Assembly: GCA_001541255.1 (NCBI GenBank)
Contig: LNQR01000001.1
Location: 1 to 64,000 of the forward strand
Direction: 5' to 3'
Length of the DNA stretch: 64,000 nt
From: Candidatus Magnetominusculus xianensis
Lineage (GTDB): Bacteria; Nitrospirota; Thermodesulfovibrionia; Thermodesulfovibrionales; Magnetobacteriaceae
Shown here piece by piece: positions 8,662-19,869 of this stretch. Every line of letters starts with the position of its first letter. Within the stretch, counting starts at the first letter, position 1. Made by a program: the position numbers and the translations under genes. The notes beneath the pieces are model-generated. The model did no database searches, was not told where the DNA came from, and saw only the letters and a program-made list of their open reading frames with translations.

Positions 8662-11600
8662 TATATAGCTGCCCCCACAGCTTGCGCTATTTCTCTGAGC
8701 TTGACCAGCGCATCCTCATAATCAAAATTCGCTATACTTGCCTGCACCCTTTTTGCCGACGTTCCATGTCCCACAGACTTAAGCATATCAACTACGCCGT
8801 CTATCATATCGGCGGCCTGTGAATCGTCATCCGCCAAAAATGCCGCAAGTTTGCTCATCTCAACAGTGAGGACATTCATGTTCACAGCAACTGCCGCCTT
8901 TGCCGCTTCAACCCCTTGCGGCATCCCTATTGAAATCCTGCCCAGAAGGTCATAGAGTTCCATCTCTGTCTCTTCAATCGCCTGTGGCAGGGCATCTGCC
9001 TCACCCCTGTTTAAAATACCTTCTACATTAGCCGCCAACCCGAACATCTTGGTTGCCCCGATGTTACCGGCAAGCCCCTTTAGTGTGTGGGCCTCACGTG
9101 TTGCCGTTTCAGTATCGTTTATGTCTATGGCCGATTTAATCCTTGTTATTACGTCTGACTGTGTCTCCTTAAAACGCCCGATTAGTTTACGCAGCAGTGT
9201 TATGTTACCGCCAACGCGGTTTAAGGCAGTTTCTATTTCAAGGCCGTCTATCTTTGGCAATGTGCTGTCTTTTGCCGACGCGTTGACCACGCTTAGTTCA
9301 GCCGATTCAGCAACGGCGTTCTTCGGCTTTACCCAGCAGGCCAATGTCTCAAAGAGCTGCCCTATATCAATAGGTTTGCCAATATGAGCGTTCATCCCGC
9401 ACTCAAGACACTTTTCCCTGTCTCCGGCCATAGCATTGGCAGTCATGGCCAGTATGGGAAGTTCAGCAAACCGTTTATCCTCCCGAATCCTGCGTGTGGC
9501 CTCAAAGCCGTCCATCACAGGCATCTGGCAATCCATAAGCACAGCATCATATGGGGCAAGTCCAACTTTCTCAACTGCCTCCACACCATTACCGGCAACA
9601 TCTACACGCATCCCCGCGCCCTCGAGAATCTCAAGCGCCAGTTCCTGATTGACAGGGTTGTCCTCAACAAGCAATATGTATGCGCCACGCATGAGCTGTT
9701 CAGCCTCTTTGAAATTATCCTGCTTATGTTGTTTGCGTTGGCGCTGACCGGCACTTTTGCCAAAGGAGTTAAGTATACTGTCAAGCATCGTTGATGGGCT
9801 TACGGGTTTGACCAGCAGCCCTTCTATCCTAGTGCCCTGTAACTGATACATCAGCTCGTCTTTGCTGTATGCTGTAACCATTATAAACGATGGTGTGTTG
9901 GATAGATTTGCATCTGCACGAATGCGCCTTATGGCTTCTATACCGTCCATCTCAGGCATCTGCCAGTCCATAAGCACAAGCCCATATGGTTTGTGTTCAG
10001 TGCGTGCACGCTCAAGTTCAGCAATAGCCTCCATGCCGCTGTTTACGGCTGCTGCTTCAAAATTCAGGGCAACTAACATAGAAAGCATAATTTCTCTGGC
10101 GCTTGAGTTATCGTCAACTACCAGAATGCGCAGTCCCTGCATGTCTGCAGTTGCGTCTGAGAGTATGCGCTGTCCGGTTTGCACTCCGAATTTAGCGGTA
10201 AAATAAAACGTACTGCCAACACCAGGGGTACTCTCTACACCGATTTCTCCATCCATCATCTCTACAAGGCGCTTACTGATTGTAAGCCCCAGTCCCGTGC
10301 CCCCGTACTTGCGCGATGTAGAGCCGTCTGCCTGAGAAAAGGCCATAAATAATTTCTTGCGCTGCTCTTCGGTAAGGCCAATCCCAGTGTCTGTAACATT
10401 GAAACGCAGCCATATTTCAGACGATGAGTCAATGGCACAGGCAGCGGCGCGCTGTACTCCAACTGTGACTTCTCCCTTTTCAGTGAATTTCACGGCATTA
10501 TTGACAAGGTTAGTCAGCACCTGCCCAAGCCTCAGCGAATCACCTATCAGGGCAGACGGCACATCGGTTCCTACGTCAAAAATCAGCTCTAATCCCTTGT
10601 CCTGAGCCTTTATTACTGAGACATCAGCAAGGTTTTCCATAACGTCGTCAAGATAGAAGTCTGCATTTTCAAACTGCAGCTTGCCAGCCTCTATTTTGGA
10701 GAAATCAAGTATATCGTTAATAATACCCAGGAGATTCTTGGCGGCAGATTCCACTTTTTCAATATAGTTACGCTGTTTTGCATCGAGTTTTGTCTGCAGC
10801 GCCAGATGTGACATGCCAATAATGGCATTCATCGGGGTGCGGATTTCGTGGCTCATATTTGCAAGGAAATCTGACTTCATCTTGGTTGCTTCCTCTGCAA
10901 TTTCTGTAGCGCGCCGCAACTGCGTCACATCAAAAAACCAGCCCAGTATGCAGTCGTCACCTGCATATTTTACGTGGATATATGAACACATCACCCAGAT
11001 ATCCATGTGATCTGCTGTCCTTATGCCAATCAGCTGGTTAAGTATGTCTTCACCGCTGCCCAGCCGCTCTGTTATTTCGTCAAAGACCCGCTCGTCCTGG
11101 TAGAACTGCCGTGGAGTAAGTCCGGCGATTTCTTCCAAAGTGGCATGAAGCATCTTTGCATATGACTGGTTAGCAAAGATAATCATACGCGTTTTGGCAT
11201 TAATAATGCGTACCGCCACAGGGCTGGACTCCAGCATATAGCGCATCAGGCGCTCATTTTCGCGTATGGTGTCTTCGGCTTGTTTGGCCTCGGTGATGTC
11301 CTGCGTTACACCGTACATGTCTGTTGCTTTACCGTTTGCGTCTCTTACCACACGGCCAAGCGCGTGAATCCAGACCACACGTCCATCGATGGGGCGCTTA
11401 TAGGCATAGATTGCGTTATATTCCGGCACTCGTCCCTCAACTGCCGCATGAAAGTTCTCAAGCGTCTTTTCTGAGGCTGCCTTATCTCCGGCTTCAACAT
11501 TTACAAACCATTCTTCCATAAGGCTATAGCGCCATCCCTCGCGCGGTATATCGCCAAACACATTTACTGACCGCTCTGATGAGTTATACCAGCCAGAGCC

Positions 11601-13343
11601 GTCCAGAGGGACATGCCAATAGCCTGCCTTTGCCAGGTCAAGCGCCTGGTCACTTAGGAAACCGGCCAGACGTATCTGCTCTTCAGTCCTCCTACGGTCT
11701 GTAATATCATGAAACACGATGACTGAGCCTACTATTTGGTCTGCCTTGTACACCGGAGTGGTTGAATATTCTACCGGCAGCGGCGTACCGTCCTTGCGCC
11801 ACAGTACTTCAGTGTCAATCTTTCTGGGCAGCCCGTCCTGACTTGTCAGAAACATGGAACATTCACCTATGGGAAAGACACCGCCGTCTGGATATGCGTA
11901 GTGCATTAGCCTGTGCATACGCTCCCCTATTAGTTCATCTTCGGTATAGCCTAGTAATAGCGGGACGGCAGGGTTTACAAAACTCATCCTCCCGTCTGTG
12001 TCCAGACCTACGATGCCGTCACTTACAGAGGTCAGAATCAGACGGCTTCGCTCCTCGGCGTGAGCCAGAACTTCTTTGCTTGCCTCTAAATCATCACCGC
12101 GTGCCTTCAACTGCGCTTGAGAAAGTGCAAGGTCTCTTGCCGTGGCCTGGCTTATTTCAAGTAGTTCACGAGTTTCGATATTTGCCGAGAGTATCTCTAT
12201 ATTCATCGCTATAACAGGAAGCATGGTATAGAGGAATCCTTTATGTCTTTCGTTAAATTCCCCCAGCGTTCCAAGCTCTATAACTGCCTGAACCTCTCCT
12301 TTATGTAGTATCGGGACTATCAGGACATTTCTGACAGCAAGCCTCCCTAACCCAAAAGGTACGGCTATATTATCACCAGTTGATAAATCCAGAGAAACCA
12401 CACGCTTGTCAAGTGCGGCTTGTCCGACAAGTCCCTGGCCCAAATTAATTGTCTGCCCGCCGTCAACATCCTCACAGGCATATCCGCCATATCTAAACAA
12501 AGATTTACGTGTCTGGTCACATACATAAAACGCGCCGTATACCAGATTCATGACCGGAGCCAGACTTGATATAAGTACGCTGCCAAAATCTTTATACGTC
12601 TTGCATGTCTGCAGCGCCTGAGCGATTTCCGTCTGCCGCGATTTCTCATCTGAATCTATCCGGACGCTCTCTGCCTGAACCTGCTTTGCACTGTAGTCTT
12701 TGTATGTCTTCAGGAGCTTAAGCCATGAGCCAATCATTACAATGATAACTATGAGCATAATTATGATAGTAGTATATACACGCTTTTGCTGCTGTTCGAT
12801 GGCATCTTTAATTGCAGTCTTCATGAATACGACAGCTTTATTAATACCTTCGTGATATAAGGTCTCTTGCCCAACATATTGACTGCTGGATAATAAGGCT
12901 GCCGCCTCTTTTAATTTACCTTCGTTGACTAAATTAAAGGATTGTCTTTCCATTTTGACAAGCTCAGAGTTAGCTGCGTCTGTTGATGCAATACTGTTGA
13001 CAAGCTGTTTTTCCGGCAATAGTTTCATTGCCTCTTTGATAGCTGCATCAAGAACGGGGACGGCATCTGAATACCGCTTTTCCCACTGCTGATCACCGGA
13101 AGCAGCCCCCATGCGGGCAGACATTGTCAACACCTCATCCTTTTCCAGGATAATGCCGACAAGCTCCTGAAGGCGAAAATACTTTGCCTTTACCAGACCA
13201 ATATCCCTGATAGAAGCAAAGCTCTGCCACATTACTACGGCAAAAAACAGCAGCGTAGAAAGTAGTACTACGATGAACAATCTTTTCGGGCTTTTCGGGC
13301 TTTTCGGGCTTTTCGGGTACACAACCCCTTTATCGGAAGCCAT
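8661..13343 (-). CDS. hybrid sensor histidine kinase with GAF, three PAS, two REC and HPt domains
   Basis: This 1560-residue phosphorelay protein has two membrane helices (about 22-41 and 190-208) flanking a helical periplasmic domain. A GAF domain (about 245-385) and three PAS domains (about 430-550, 565-690, 695-810) follow. The HisKA domain has phospho-accepting H832 in SHEIRTPMN, and an HATPase extends to about 1052 with a GGTGLGL lid. Two receivers carry D1126 and D1271, and the C-terminal HPt has H1419. All phosphotransfer residues are present. The N-terminus carries a fourfold Pro-Lys-Ser repeat. The output regulator is unknown. The 6748 gene is coupled downstream. Confidence 0.95.
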   Translation of the reverse strand: MASDKGVVYPKSPKSPKSPKRLFIVVLLSTLLFFAVVMWQSFASIRDIGLVKAKYFRLQELVGIILEKDEVLTMSARMGAASGDQQWEKRYSDAVPVLDAAIKEAMKLLPEKQLVNSIASTDAANSELVKMERQSFNLVNEGKLKEAAALLSSSQYVGQETLYHEGINKAVVFMKTAIKDAIEQQQKRVYTTIIIMLIVIIVMIGSWLKLLKTYKDYSAKQVQAESVRIDSDEKSRQTEIAQALQTCKTYKDFGSVLISSLAPVMNLVYGAFYVCDQTRKSLFRYGGYACEDVDGGQTINLGQGLVGQAALDKRVVSLDLSTGDNIAVPFGLGRLAVRNVLIVPILHKGEVQAVIELGTLGEFNERHKGFLYTMLPVIAMNIEILSANIETRELLEISQATARDLALSQAQLKARGDDLEASKEVLAHAEERSRLILTSVSDGIVGLDTDGRMSFVNPAVPLLLGYTEDELIGERMHRLMHYAYPDGGVFPIGECSMFLTSQDGLPRKIDTEVLWRKDGTPLPVEYSTTPVYKADQIVGSVIVFHDITDRRRTEEQIRLAGFLSDQALDLAKAGYWHVPLDGSGWYNSSERSVNVFGDIPREGWRYSLMEEWFVNVEAGDKAASEKTLENFHAAVEGRVPEYNAIYAYKRPIDGRVVWIHALGRVVRDANGKATDMYGVTQDITEAKQAEDTIRENERLMRYMLESSPVAVRIINAKTRMIIFANQSYAKMLHATLEEIAGLTPRQFYQDERVFDEITERLGSGEDILNQLIGIRTADHMDIWVMCSYIHVKYAGDDCILGWFFDVTQLRRATEIAEEATKMKSDFLANMSHEIRTPMNAIIGMSHLALQTKLDAKQRNYIEKVESAAKNLLGIINDILDFSKIEAGKLQFENADFYLDDVMENLADVSVIKAQDKGLELIFDVGTDVPSALIGDSLRLGQVLTNLVNNAVKFTEKGEVTVGVQRAAACAIDSSSEIWLRFNVTDTGIGLTEEQRKKLFMAFSQADGSTSRKYGGTGLGLTISKRLVEMMDGEIGVESTPGVGSTFYFTAKFGVQTGQRILSDATADMQGLRILVVDDNSSAREIMLSMLVALNFEAAAVNSGMEAIAELERARTEHKPYGLVLMDWQMPEMDGIEAIRRIRADANLSNTPSFIMVTAYSKDELMYQLQGTRIEGLLVKPVSPSTMLDSILNSFGKSAGQRQRKQHKQDNFKEAEQLMRGAYILLVEDNPVNQELALEILEGAGMRVDVAGNGVEAVEKVGLAPYDAVLMDCQMPVMDGFEATRRIREDKRFAELPILAMTANAMAGDREKCLECGMNAHIGKPIDIGQLFETLACWVKPKNAVAESAELSVVNASAKDSTLPKIDGLEIETALNRVGGNITLLRKLIGRFKETQSDVITRIKSAIDINDTETATREAHTLKGLAGNIGATKMFGLAANVEGILNRGEADALPQAIEETEMELYDLLGRISIGMPQGVEAAKAAVAVNMNVLTVEMSKLAAFLADDDSQAADMIDGVVDMLKSVGHGTSAKRVQASIANFDYEDALVKLREIAQAVGAAI
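13282..13317. repeat. four perfect 9-bp tandem repeats (CTTTTCGGG)
   Basis: CTTTTCGGG occurs four times in a row inside the 5' end of the hybrid kinase gene and encodes a repeating Pro-Lys-Ser. The unit is a multiple of three, so copy-number change would lengthen the cytoplasmic N-terminus without a frameshift. Confidence 0.9.
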
Positions 13344-13392
13344 CAGGCAATTATACCAGATTTATTAGCAATATTTATATCGGCACGCGCAG

Positions 13393-14349
13393 TTAAGCGT
13401 ATGAACCGGTTCTCTCTACCCGCCGCGCAATTTCACTGGCGTAGCGAACTCCAACCGTAGAGGCATGTTCCTTTAGCCATTGGGTAAGACTTGTCTGACC
13501 AGTCGGCTGAGAACGTACGTACAGCAGATTACTCTTGAGGCCTTCTATCTCCTCCCGTGTAATCAGTATATCCCCTGTTATTTGTTTCATAAACCTGCCG
13601 AAGTAATATCCCAGGTCGTCTGAGATAGGCACGATTCGCCTTCGCTTGCCGATGATTTCCCCGATGGTTTCAACCAGCTCTCTAAAGGCAAAGGTCTCAG
13701 GGCCTATGGCGTCTATAATTATATTTTCCTTTATCTTACCCATGTCAATGGCCAGCTCTGCAAGGTCTTTGACATATATGGGCTGCAGCTTGTAGCTGCC
13801 ATCACCGAATATGCCAAACATGGGAAAATTCCTCAGAGACCATGCGATATTGTTGATTAAAATATCCTCCCTGCCGAACAAGACCGCAGGGCGCAAAATG
13901 GCGTAGGACATCCCGGAGTCAACCAGCGCACGCTCCAGCCTTGCCTTCCCGCTGAAGTACTCCAGAGGTGAGTCCTCTTTTGGATTTGTTATGCTTATGT
14001 GGACAATCCGCTTGACTCCGGCCTTTTTAGCCGCATCAAAAAGTGTCAGCGTGTTGTCAACGGCATCTGCATGTTTAAACAGCTTATGATTAAACCTGAC
14101 CCAGTATGTGTTATACAAGCAATCGGCGCCCTTGAGTGTGTCTGTGAGGAGTTCAGGTTTGTCAAAATTAAACGGAAACACCTCGATGTTGCCGCCAAAA
14201 GAATTAGGCCGGTCGGGCGAATTAGTTATGGTCTTCACTTTAACCCCGGCGTGTATCAGCAATTTAGCAATATACTTACCTGAATATCCAAATGCCCCTG
14301 TAACTACATGAACCCCTGATACTGCACCAGTACCGATTTGATATTTCAT
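13393..14349 (-). CDS. NmrA-like NAD(P)-binding Rossmann protein
   Basis: The 318-residue protein has an N-terminal dinucleotide-binding motif GAFGYSGKYIA after strand VHVVTG, then the atypical short-chain dehydrogenase pattern of the NmrA and complex I 39-kDa subunit type (VKRIVHISITNP, LRPAVLFGREDIL). The canonical YxxxK is absent; YFSGK at the equivalent place may substitute. The substrate is unknown. I start it at ATG 14349, which has AGAGGGA upstream; the ORF extends to 14445 without a ribosome-binding site. It is divergent from the rubrerythrin gene. Confidence 0.82.
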   Translation of the reverse strand: MKYQIGTGAVSGVHVVTGAFGYSGKYIAKLLIHAGVKVKTITNSPDRPNSFGGNIEVFPFNFDKPELLTDTLKGADCLYNTYWVRFNHKLFKHADAVDNTLTLFDAAKKAGVKRIVHISITNPKEDSPLEYFSGKARLERALVDSGMSYAILRPAVLFGREDILINNIAWSLRNFPMFGIFGDGSYKLQPIYVKDLAELAIDMGKIKENIIIDAIGPETFAFRELVETIGEIIGKRRRIVPISDDLGYYFGRFMKQITGDILITREEIEGLKSNLLYVRSQPTGQTSLTQWLKEHASTVGVRYASEIARRVERTGSYA

Positions 14350-14475
14350 AATACGTCCCTCTTTATAGTGAGTTAATAACCGCTTATAGATTATAGTAGC
14401 ATATTCAATTTTGAATTTAATACACTTGTGAATTAAATTAAACATATCTGGTATCGTCTGTGTGCTATATTTTTG

Positions 14476-14505
14476 TTGATTATGTCAGAGAGAATAGTCT
14501 ATAGT
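14476..14505 (+). promoter_or_regulatory. promoter of the rubrerythrin gene
   Basis: TTGATT (14476-14481) and TATAGT (14500-14505) are separated by 18 bp, and the second differs from the -10 consensus at one position. The rubrerythrin start is 36 bp downstream. No PerR-like operator was recognised. Confidence 0.5.
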
Positions 14506-14541
14506 TTTTGTCACAATAATTAATCTAAGGGGGTATTGTTT

Positions 14542-15084
14542 ATGAAGAAATTTGTATGTACCGTATGTGGTTATGTGCATGAAGGGTCAGCGCCGCCGGA
14601 TAAGTGTCCACACTGTGGGGCTGCTGCTGATAAATTCATCGAAAAGAGTTCAGAAGGTCTTCAGTGGGCAGACGAACACAGGATAGGTGTGGCAAAAGGC
14701 GTGGATGCAGAGATATTAGAAGGCCTCAGGGCCAACTTTATGGGAGAGTGTACAGAAGTAGGGATGTACCTTGCCATGAGCAGACAGGCCGACAGAGAGG
14801 GACTTCCAGAGGTTGCCGAGGCATACAAAAGGATAGCCTTTGAAGAGGCCGAGCACGCGGCCAGGTTTGCCGAACTCCTCGGTGAGGTATTAGTTGCAGA
14901 CACGAAGGCAAATCTGAAAGCCCGTGTTGACGCTGAAAACGGCGCATGTAAAGGGAAAAAAGACCTTGCCACTAAGGCCAAACAGTTAAACCTCGATGCC
15001 ATCCATGACACTGTACATGAAATGTGTAAAGATGAAGCACGTCACGGTCAGGCATTCGAGGGGTTGTTAAAGAGATATTTTTAA
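14542..15084 (+). CDS. reverse-type rubrerythrin (rubredoxin domain first)
   Basis: The 180-residue cytoplasmic protein carries an N-terminal rubredoxin-like iron site (C6, C9, C22, C25) and a C-terminal ferritin-like diiron four-helix bundle with [20 protein letters not shown] and DEARHGQAF. The rubredoxin-first order is the reverse of classical rubrerythrin and is typical of peroxide-reducing enzymes in anaerobes. The expected role is removal of hydrogen peroxide with electrons from an NADH-dependent reductase. ATG 14542 is chosen because AAGGGGG sits eight bases upstream; a TTG two codons earlier is less likely. Confidence 0.93.
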   Translation: MKKFVCTVCGYVHEGSAPPDKCPHCGAAADKFIEKSSEGLQWADEHRIGVAKGVDAEILEGLRANFMGECTEVGMYLAMSRQADREGLPEVAEAYKRIAFEEAEHAARFAELLGEVLVADTKANLKARVDAENGACKGKKDLATKAKQLNLDAIHDTVHEMCKDEARHGQAFEGLLKRYF

Positions 15085-15150
15085 TTCCAATCTGTACTAA
15101 CACAGCGCAGGGGTAAGTCTTACTATGGGGCAAGTCTTAGCTGGGTCTTT

Positions 15151-17034
15151 GTGATCTTAGACGAGGTAGTGCTTTTTTTGCGAAAAGTGCCGCCCTTTCA
15201 GTTTCTTAGCGAAAGGGCACTCAGCGGCATGATTAAGGGTATAGCATCAGAGTTTTACCCGAAGGGAGCCGTAATTGCCAGAAAGGGCGGTCAGGGTGAT
15301 GACTATCTGTACGTCATAAGAAAAGGCGGGGCAAAGAGGTCTTTAGACTATGGAGGGCAAGAGGTGTTAGTCGATTACAAGGGCGAAGGCGATGTATTCG
15401 GCTACCTTTCTCTCTTTGGCGAGGATGTGCCCTGGACCAACATCACGGCCATAGATGACACCATATGCTATCTGATGGGAAAGGACAGGATTAAAAACCT
15501 CATCGATACGGACGATGAGGCAAGGAAACTGTTCTCAAGGTCATTTTTACACACCTCTGATGCCGTTAAGCAAGACCAGTTTACCTATAGCTGCGGTGAA
15601 AAGATACTCTTTAGCACCCATGTTGGAGATGTGGCAAAGAGGAATCTTGCAACTGCCCCGGAGAACATATCCATCAAAGAGGCAGCCAGGATTATGACCG
15701 AACGTCACACTGGTTCCCTAATATTCCTCAATAAACAGGGCGCCCCTATCGGTATTGTTACTGACAGTGACATGCGCAACAAGGTAGTCGCACAGGGCAT
15801 GGATGTAAACGCGCCGGTTAGTACAGTGATGAGCAGTGATCTGCACACTGTAGACGCCGGGGACTATTGCTACGAGGCAGTCCTAAAGATGGTCAAAAAT
15901 AACATACACCATCTCGTGGTATTGAAAGAACAACACCTGTGGGGCATACTAACAAATCACGACCTGATGCTTTTGCAGGGCACCTCTGCACTTGCCATAG
16001 TACGAAATATTGAGAGCCAGTCATCTGTCAACGGGCTTATTCCCGTCTCCGGCAAGATAGACGGCGTCTACAACATGCTCCTTAGCGACGGTGCCAAGGC
16101 CAGTAATATCCTGAGAATCATCGCTGAGATAAATGACAGGCTCGTAAGAAAGGTAATAACGCTGACCGAAACAGAACTAGGTCCACCGCCGGTGGCCTAT
16201 GCATGGATAGTTTATGGCAGTGAGGGCAGGAAAGAACAGACATTTAAGACCGACCAGGACAATGCGATTATCTATGGTGACCCAGCAGATGAACATGAAG
16301 CCCATGCCGCAAGGGACTATTTCTCACGTTTTTCGGCATTAGTGCGCGATGGTCTACTCAAAGTAGGCTTTCCGGCGTGCCCTGCCAACTACATGGCCTC
16401 TAATCCTATATGGCGTCAACCGCTTAAAATTTGGAAAAAGTATGCTATCAAATGGACTGCCACTCCTACGCCGAAGGCCGTTCTTAACACTGTAACGCTC
16501 TTTGACTCCAGGGCTATTTATGGAGATGAGAGCCTGTTAACGGCATTCAGACAGCGTCTTCAGTCCAATATAACCGACAACAGGCTGCTGCTTGGCAAAG
16601 CGGCAAGCCTCTCCATAAGAAACGCCCCACCGATTGGTTTCCTCAAGGCCTTTGTCGTTGAAAAAAGCGGCGAACACAAGGACATGCTAAATCTGAAAAT
16701 AAAGGGAATCACACCGGTAGTTGACCTGCTCAGGCTGTTTACCCTTGAAAAAGGTCTCAGCATAACTCCCACGCTAAAACGCATAGAGGCGCTCATGGAT
16801 ACCCACTCCATAGTAAAAGAGTATGCCGAAGAGCTTGTCCATGCCTTTGAGTTTATCATGCTGCTGAGAATCCAGCACCAGTATGAAAAGATAAGAAAAG
16901 GTCTGCCGCCGGATAACTTTATCATGCCAGATAAACTGACAAATCTTCAGAAAAGAACAATCAAGGAGGCATTTCAAATCATAGCAAAAATACAGGCTAC
17001 GGTCATAGAGCGCTACAGAGATATGATATGGTAA
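15151..17034 (+). CDS. cNMP-binding/CBS/DUF294 nucleotidyltransferase-like protein
   Basis: The 627-residue protein has an N-terminal cyclic-nucleotide-binding-like domain (about 12-120) and two CBS motifs (about 165-285). A DUF294 nucleotidyltransferase-like domain follows with GSEGRKEQTFKTDQDNA near 352-371, then the DUF294 C-terminal helical domain. The GlnD-like active-site aspartates (TDQDN) are present, so nucleotidyl transfer to a protein partner is possible, though the family is untested. It begins with GTG and has no clear ribosome-binding site, so the start is provisional. It leads an operon with an exonuclease, DUF485 and an acetate-type symporter, a recurrent arrangement suggesting control of solute uptake. 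Confidence 0.88.
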   Translation: MILDEVVLFLRKVPPFQFLSERALSGMIKGIASEFYPKGAVIARKGGQGDDYLYVIRKGGAKRSLDYGGQEVLVDYKGEGDVFGYLSLFGEDVPWTNITAIDDTICYLMGKDRIKNLIDTDDEARKLFSRSFLHTSDAVKQDQFTYSCGEKILFSTHVGDVAKRNLATAPENISIKEAARIMTERHTGSLIFLNKQGAPIGIVTDSDMRNKVVAQGMDVNAPVSTVMSSDLHTVDAGDYCYEAVLKMVKNNIHHLVVLKEQHLWGILTNHDLMLLQGTSALAIVRNIESQSSVNGLIPVSGKIDGVYNMLLSDGAKASNILRIIAEINDRLVRKVITLTETELGPPPVAYAWIVYGSEGRKEQTFKTDQDNAIIYGDPADEHEAHAARDYFSRFSALVRDGLLKVGFPACPANYMASNPIWRQPLKIWKKYAIKWTATPTPKAVLNTVTLFDSRAIYGDESLLTAFRQRLQSNITDNRLLLGKAASLSIRNAPPIGFLKAFVVEKSGEHKDMLNLKIKGITPVVDLLRLFTLEKGLSITPTLKRIEALMDTHSIVKEYAEELVHAFEFIMLLRIQHQYEKIRKGLPPDNFIMPDKLTNLQKRTIKEAFQIIAKIQATVIERYRDMIW

Positions 17035-17720
17035 AGCGCCTCAACAGGCTGTTCAACCTCTCAAGGGGTAACAGTTACCGTAACGCCCAAATAGCATCCC
17101 ATGACTTTGTATCAGTTGACCTTGAGCTTACCGGCCTTGATGACAAACGCGACGCTATACTCTCCATAGGCGCTGTAAAAATGGCAGGAGGCAAGATTCT
17201 CCTCTCAGAGTGTTTTTACAGGCTTATCAACCCCAAAATCCCATTTCACGGCCCAAGCATTACGATTCACGGCATTACACCGGCAGACGTTCACGCCTCA
17301 GACGGTATAGAGAAAGTGCTGCTGGAGTTCATCGATTTCTGCGGGGATGATATTATATTAGGGCACTGTGTGGAGATTGATATGGCCTTTTTAGGCAGGG
17401 AAATCAGAAAACTCACGGGAAGGCCGTTCAGAAACAAATCTGTGGACACTCTGGCCGTTTATAAATGGTTGTCACACAGACACTACCATGTGGATAACGC
17501 TCCAAGACACCCGTCACTTTATGAAATAGCCAAACATTTTTCCATATCAACTGAAATAGGCCATAACGCCATGATGGACGCCTACATAGCAGCCCAGCTT
17601 TTTCAACGCTTTACCCATGACCTTCAGCACTGTGGTGTACAAAAGATTGGCGATTTGCTGAGAATTGGAAATCCATCCAAAGGAGGTATACACACCCCGG
17701 GGGAGTTTAGTAATTTCTAA
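17028..17720 (+). CDS. DEDDh 3'-5' exonuclease (DnaQ-like)
   Basis: The 230-residue protein has the RNase T/DnaQ exonuclease fold. Exo I is VDLELTGLD (Asp and Glu metal ligands), Exo II lies in GHCVEIDMAFL, and Exo III is GHNAMMDA, supplying the catalytic His and the last Asp. It lacks any polymerase or GIY-YIG fusion, so it is a stand-alone enzyme that might trim DNA or RNA. Its ATG overlaps the end of the DUF294 gene by seven bases (ATGGTAA), showing tight coupling. Its place in a symporter operon is conserved in other bacteria but unexplained. Confidence 0.9.
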   Translation: MVKRLNRLFNLSRGNSYRNAQIASHDFVSVDLELTGLDDKRDAILSIGAVKMAGGKILLSECFYRLINPKIPFHGPSITIHGITPADVHASDGIEKVLLEFIDFCGDDIILGHCVEIDMAFLGREIRKLTGRPFRNKSVDTLAVYKWLSHRHYHVDNAPRHPSLYEIAKHFSISTEIGHNAMMDAYIAAQLFQRFTHDLQHCGVQKIGDLLRIGNPSKGGIHTPGEFSNF

Positions 17721-17747
17721 TTACCTAAGACAAAAAGGAGGATGCAC

Positions 17748-18050
17748 ATGAGCAGCACCAGCTTCAATTATAAGGAAGACCCAGATTTCAAAAAACTCAC
17801 AGGACAGAAATCCACTATATCTTTAGTGCTAACCATACTTGAACTTACATTCTACTTCGGGTTCATAGGACTGATAGCCTTTAACAAGCCATTTCTGTCA
17901 TCCATGCTGACAGAGCGTATCACTATCGGGATTCCTATAGCCGTTGGTGTTATTGTGATGTCGTGGATATTGACCGGGATTTATGTTCGCTGGGCAAATA
18001 ACACCTATGACGTGCTGGTAAAGAAAGTAAGAGATAAGGTGGAGGGATAA
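17748..18050 (+). CDS. DUF485 small membrane protein (symporter partner)
   Basis: The 100-residue protein has two membrane helices (about 26-46 and 62-82) and the family-typical N-terminal DPDFKKLTGQKS plus IYVRWANNTYD after the second helix. DUF485 proteins (YjcH type) accompany ActP-like acetate/cation symporters in the inner membrane and probably assist them. AAGGAGG at 17735-17741 fits ATG 17748 and lies too close to ATG 17742. It ends four bases before the symporter gene. Confidence 0.92.
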   Translation: MSSTSFNYKEDPDFKKLTGQKSTISLVLTILELTFYFGFIGLIAFNKPFLSSMLTERITIGIPIAVGVIVMSWILTGIYVRWANNTYDVLVKKVRDKVEG

Positions 18051-18053
18051 GGC

Positions 18054-19751
18054 ATGGCACAGTCAATCATTGGGCAGGTTCATCCGGTCTCAATAACGTT
18101 TTTTTTGTTGTTTGTAGTCAGCACTCTGGGCATCACATATTGGGCAGCAAAGCGGACAAGGACGACGAAGGAGTTTTACGCAGCAGGAAGGAGCATCACA
18201 GGGTTTCAAAACGGCCTGGCGCTGGCGGGGGACTATATGAGTGCCGCCTCGTTTTTAGGAATCGCCGGACTGGTTTCAACAAAGGGCTATGACGGTCTGA
18301 TATACTCGGTTGGCTGGCTTGTAGGCTGGCCGATAATCATGTTTCTGATAGCAGAGCCGCTGCGCAATCTGGGCAAGTACACATTTGCTGACGTAGTCGC
18401 CTTCCGGCTAAAGCGTATGCCTATCAGGACGTCGGCTGCTGCTGGGTCACTAGTCACCGTGTTATTTTATCTGATAGCCCAGATGGTTGGGGCAGGCACA
18501 CTGATAAAGCTGATGTTTGGGCTTCCTTATGAATGGGCAATAATAATAGTAGGGTGCCTGATGATAGCCTACGTACTATTTGGCGGTATGCTGGCCACCA
18601 CATGGGTGCAAATCATCAAGGCAGTACTTTTACTTGGAGGGGCTACTTTACTGGTAATTATGACACTGTCCAAGTTTGGGTTTAATTATGGGGCGCTCTT
18701 TGGCACTGCCGCAGAAAAATATGGGCCAGAGTTCCTCCAGCCTGGAGGACTTATTACAAGTCCAATTGATGCGTTTTCTCTGGGACTTGCCCTGATGTTC
18801 GGCACCGCAGGTCTCCCTCATATACTCATGAGGTTTTACACAGTGCCAGACGCCAAAGAAGCAAGAAAATCGGTCTTCTATGCCACGGGGTTCATCGGCT
18901 ACTTTTATATCCTGACGGTGACAATAGGCTTTGGCGCCGCAGTGATAGTAGGCAAGAAAGTTATAATGGCCATAGACAAGGGCGGTAATATGGCAGCCCC
19001 TCTCCTTGCCGAGGCACTTGGCGGTCATGTGTTTCTTGGATTTCTGGCCGCTGTAGCATTTGCTACAATATTGGCAGTAGTGGCCGGCTTAACGCTGGCC
19101 GGTGCTTCAGCGCTGTCTCACGACCTCTATGTGGGTGTAATAAGAAGAGGCCAATCCAATGAAAATGATGAGGTAAAGGTTGCAAAGTTGGCCACAATCG
19201 GGCTTGGTGTTTCTGCAATGCTGCTAGGCATACTGTTTAAGGGGCAGAATGTGGCCTTTATGGTAGGGCTTGCCTTTGCAGTGGCGGCCAGCGCAAACTT
19301 CCCGGCGCTTGTCATGTCTATAATGTGGAAAAACTTCTCTACCAAGGGCGCTGTTGCCAGCATCTGGACAGGTCTTATTCTGGCAACCGGGCTAATTATC
19401 ATAAGCCCGACAGTGTGGGTTGACGTATTCCACTCAAAAGAAAAGGCCGCCATAGAAAAGCAAATAACCGAGTCTGAGACACAGTCAAAGGCTAAGGTAG
19501 AAGAACTCGAAAAGGCCGCCGCTGACCCAAAGGCCATCTCCGAGGAGAAGGCCCAACTGGACGCCAAGAAAAAGGAAATCAGCGCTCAAATGCCGAAGGC
19601 ACTGTTTCCTCTTAAAAACCCGGGGCTGATATCCATGGGCGCTGCCTTTTTAACAGGTATTTTAGTGTCGCTGATGTCGAGAGAGCCTGAAGCGCAGGAA
19701 AAGTTCGAAAAGGAAAAACTTCGGGCTTATATTGGTATCGGCGCAGAGTAG
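18054..19751 (+). CDS. sodium:solute symporter, acetate permease (ActP) type
   Basis: This 565-residue inner-membrane transporter of the SSS family has about 13 hydrophobic segments and the signatures [20 protein letters not shown] near the N-terminus and [14 protein letters not shown] in the middle. The preceding DUF485 gene supports monocarboxylate (acetate) uptake with sodium. Unusually, a charged coiled-coil insertion of about 60 residues (about 462-520, rich in Glu and Lys) separates the last two membrane segments. Substrate assignment is by family and context. Confidence 0.9.
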   Translation: MAQSIIGQVHPVSITFFLLFVVSTLGITYWAAKRTRTTKEFYAAGRSITGFQNGLALAGDYMSAASFLGIAGLVSTKGYDGLIYSVGWLVGWPIIMFLIAEPLRNLGKYTFADVVAFRLKRMPIRTSAAAGSLVTVLFYLIAQMVGAGTLIKLMFGLPYEWAIIIVGCLMIAYVLFGGMLATTWVQIIKAVLLLGGATLLVIMTLSKFGFNYGALFGTAAEKYGPEFLQPGGLITSPIDAFSLGLALMFGTAGLPHILMRFYTVPDAKEARKSVFYATGFIGYFYILTVTIGFGAAVIVGKKVIMAIDKGGNMAAPLLAEALGGHVFLGFLAAVAFATILAVVAGLTLAGASALSHDLYVGVIRRGQSNENDEVKVAKLATIGLGVSAMLLGILFKGQNVAFMVGLAFAVAASANFPALVMSIMWKNFSTKGAVASIWTGLILATGLIIISPTVWVDVFHSKEKAAIEKQITESETQSKAKVEELEKAAADPKAISEEKAQLDAKKKEISAQMPKALFPLKNPGLISMGAAFLTGILVSLMSREPEAQEKFEKEKLRAYIGIGAE

Positions 19752-19770
19752 TCATTGGTATCGTATTTTA

Positions 19771-19830
19771 GATGGGGTGCAGGGGACAAGTTCCCTGCCG
19801 GGAGTTTGAGGGCAGAGCCCTCATTCTTCA
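19771..19830 (+). repeat. 60-bp intergenic repeat, copy 1
   Basis: This block matches the reverse complement of 21224-21283 at 59 of 60 positions. It contains internal dyads (GGGCAGAGCCC; GGGAAC-type pairing) and sits just after the symporter gene. It looks like a dispersed intergenic palindromic element, possibly used as part of a transcription terminator. Confidence 0.9.
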
Positions 19831-19837
19831 AAATCGA

Positions 19838-19862
19838 CTGGGAGAAGCAGCCCTTCTCCCAG
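19838..19862. terminator. bidirectional intrinsic terminator between symporter and M16 peptidase
   Basis: CTGGGAGAAG and CTTCTCCCAG form a perfect 10-bp stem with a five-base loop. CTTTAATTTAA follows on the plus strand and TCGATTTT on the minus strand. It separates the convergent symporter and M16 peptidase genes. Confidence 0.75.
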
Positions 19863-19869
19863 CTTTAAT

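Noticed and set aside
13282-13317. Phase-variation switch at the 9-bp repeat in the kinase gene
   Set aside because: The unit is a multiple of three, so slippage changes length only and cannot turn the gene off.
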